A program made the position numbers and the translations under genes. A stretch of DNA of 64,000 nucleotides from Desulfosoma sp. (lineage in GTDB: Bacteria > Desulfobacterota > Syntrophobacteria > Syntrophobacterales > DSM-9756). The notes under the pieces were generated by a model. The model ran no database searches. It had not been told where the DNA came from and saw nothing but the letters and a program-made list of their open reading frames with translations. The stretch is from the NCBI GenBank assembly GCA_037481875.1, contig JBBFKY010000002.1, positions 415,264 to 479,263 on the forward strand, given 5' to 3'. Below, in pieces: positions 63,214 through 64,000 of this stretch; the first letter of the stretch is position 1; each line of letters opens with the position of its first letter.

Positions 63214-64000
63214 CAATTACCTTGACGCCATGGGGAACGACTTCGAGCCGCACATGGTACAGCTGTTTCGTGCCCTGATTGGCCCGGATGATGTGGTGGC
63301 TGATATTGGTGCAAACATCGGCCTAACCGCAATCCTGTTTTCCTCGCTTGCGAAGCACACGTATGCCTTTGAGCCCAGCCCATCGACCTTTTCCATCCTG
63401 TTGGGTAATCTGGCCAAAAACAGCATTGCAAATGTGGAAGCGATCAATCTTGGCCTCGGGGACAAGGAAGAAGTCACGACCATAACGTTCGCTTATAACA
63501 ATCGCTCGGGCGGCTATGTCAGCGAGAAGATCCGTCCGGAGACAGGACACGTCAGCGAGGAAATCTGTATTGACACACTCGACCATTTCTTTTCTTCCAA
63601 GGCGCCTGCACCAACTTTTTTGAAGATCGACGTTGAGGGCTTCGAGCTGAACGTAATTCGGGGGGGGGCGTTGTTCCTTCAACGCGTCCGTCCGGTCGTG
63701 GTGATGGAAATGAATCACTTCTGCCTTGATGTTCTACAGCGAGTTACAGTTCCCGATTTTCTTGACTTCATGCGCTCCGTTTTCCCCTATCTGTATGCCA
63801 TTGATACCGACAACAGAACCATTGTCGATCTGCATGTGCCTGACAAGGCCTACATGGTGATGCACGAGCATGTGGTCAAACATCGGTTTCCGAACATTGT
63901 CGGCGGCTTCGGTTCCGAGCTCAAAGAAAAACTACAGAGACTTGAAGCAGCAGCAATCTTCAAAACGCCGCTCTTATCGAGACCAATCGGAAAAATCACC
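63140..64000 (+). CDS. FkbM-family methyltransferase, 3' end outside window
   Basis: Open to the window edge (287 codons). VVADIGANIGLTAILFSS is SAM motif I, followed by YAFEPSPSTFSILLGNLA, ICIDTLDHFFSSK and FLKIDVEGFELNVIRGG, the FkbM signature order. FkbM enzymes methylate sugar hydroxyls in polysaccharides or antibiotics. ATG 63140 or 63161 could be the start; neither has a strong site. The base composition looks AT-richer than the rest of the window, fitting a laterally acquired island. Confidence 0.85.
   Translation, partial: MEKEIKIMEKQIKIGNSVYTVFSDDNYLDAMGNDFEPHMVQLFRALIGPDDVVADIGANIGLTAILFSSLAKHTYAFEPSPSTFSILLGNLAKNSIANVEAINLGLGDKEEVTTITFAYNNRSGGYVSEKIRPETGHVSEEICIDTLDHFFSSKAPAPTFLKIDVEGFELNVIRGGALFLQRVRPVVVMEMNHFCLDVLQRVTVPDFLDFMRSVFPYLYAIDTDNRTIVDLHVPDKAYMVMHEHVVKHRFPNIVGGFGSELKEKLQRLEAAAIFKTPLLSRPIGKIT

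Overview
The window reads as a chromosome segment of an anaerobic Desulfobacterota bacterium, most plausibly a sulfate-reducing or syntrophic member of the Syntrophobacteria (inference from gene content; no 16S or dsr gene is present to settle it). Pointers are a ferredoxin-dependent 2-oxoacid oxidoreductase (korDABC), 2-hydroxyacyl-CoA dehydratase activase-type proteins, a CX4C rubredoxin with a small cysteine protein and flavodoxin, a rhodanese/ferritin-like fusion, LPS heptose synthesis (rfaE2), and a split F-type ATP synthase with Na+-type c subunits. Genes are tightly packed, with many ATGA and TAATG overlaps.

Layout. 1-8 kb (minus): two-gene activase/DUF2229 locus, a radical SAM protein with a cysteine-rich MerR regulator, and asnB. 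7.9-9.1 kb: non-coding, holding a dispersed GC-rich palindromic repeat. 9-15 kb (plus): ilvD, then a translationally coupled run of methyltransferase, amrS, an EndoIII/MagIII-like glycosylase, Usp, a Cys-rich protein and aroK. 15-24 kb: FtsX permease/ABC ATPase, rfaE2, trmL, two hydrolases and a patatin. 23.6-24.6 kb: a decayed IS605-type tnpB. 24.6-28.3 kb (minus): an F0-only ATP synthase operon, atpZ-atpI-atpB-c(four hairpins)-c(one hairpin)-atpF'-atpF. 28.5-34.5 kb: L,D-transpeptidase, M15/DUF882 protein, tmRNA, rubredoxin-flavodoxin cluster and tRNA-Ala. 34.5-43.1 kb: pyk/glycerate 2-kinase, flavin reductase, trmO, HDOD protein, korDABC, surE and tRNA-Arg. 43.3-60.8 kb: a methyltransferase pseudogene, a metal permease, ydbL/ynbE/ydbH-like envelope genes, NfeD/SPFH, a CPA2 antiporter, PhzF, ChaN, mutY, a large ABC exporter with an insertion in its ATPase domain, and a rhodanese-ferritin fusion. 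60.9-64 kb: a decayed IS256-family element whose right end abuts a 5'-truncated glycosyltransferase and an FkbM methyltransferase, probably the edge of a surface-polysaccharide island.

The standout is the F0 operon. One c-subunit gene encodes four fused hairpins (eight membrane helices). Hairpins 1 and 4 keep the carboxylates, while hairpins 2 and 3 have Gln in place of the ion-binding Glu. The separate single-hairpin c carries E32/V63/E65/S66/T67/Y70, the two-carboxylate Na+ motif. Together they suggest a heteromeric Na+ rotor with fewer sites than hairpins. No F1 genes follow; a tnpB relic sits immediately downstream of atpF.
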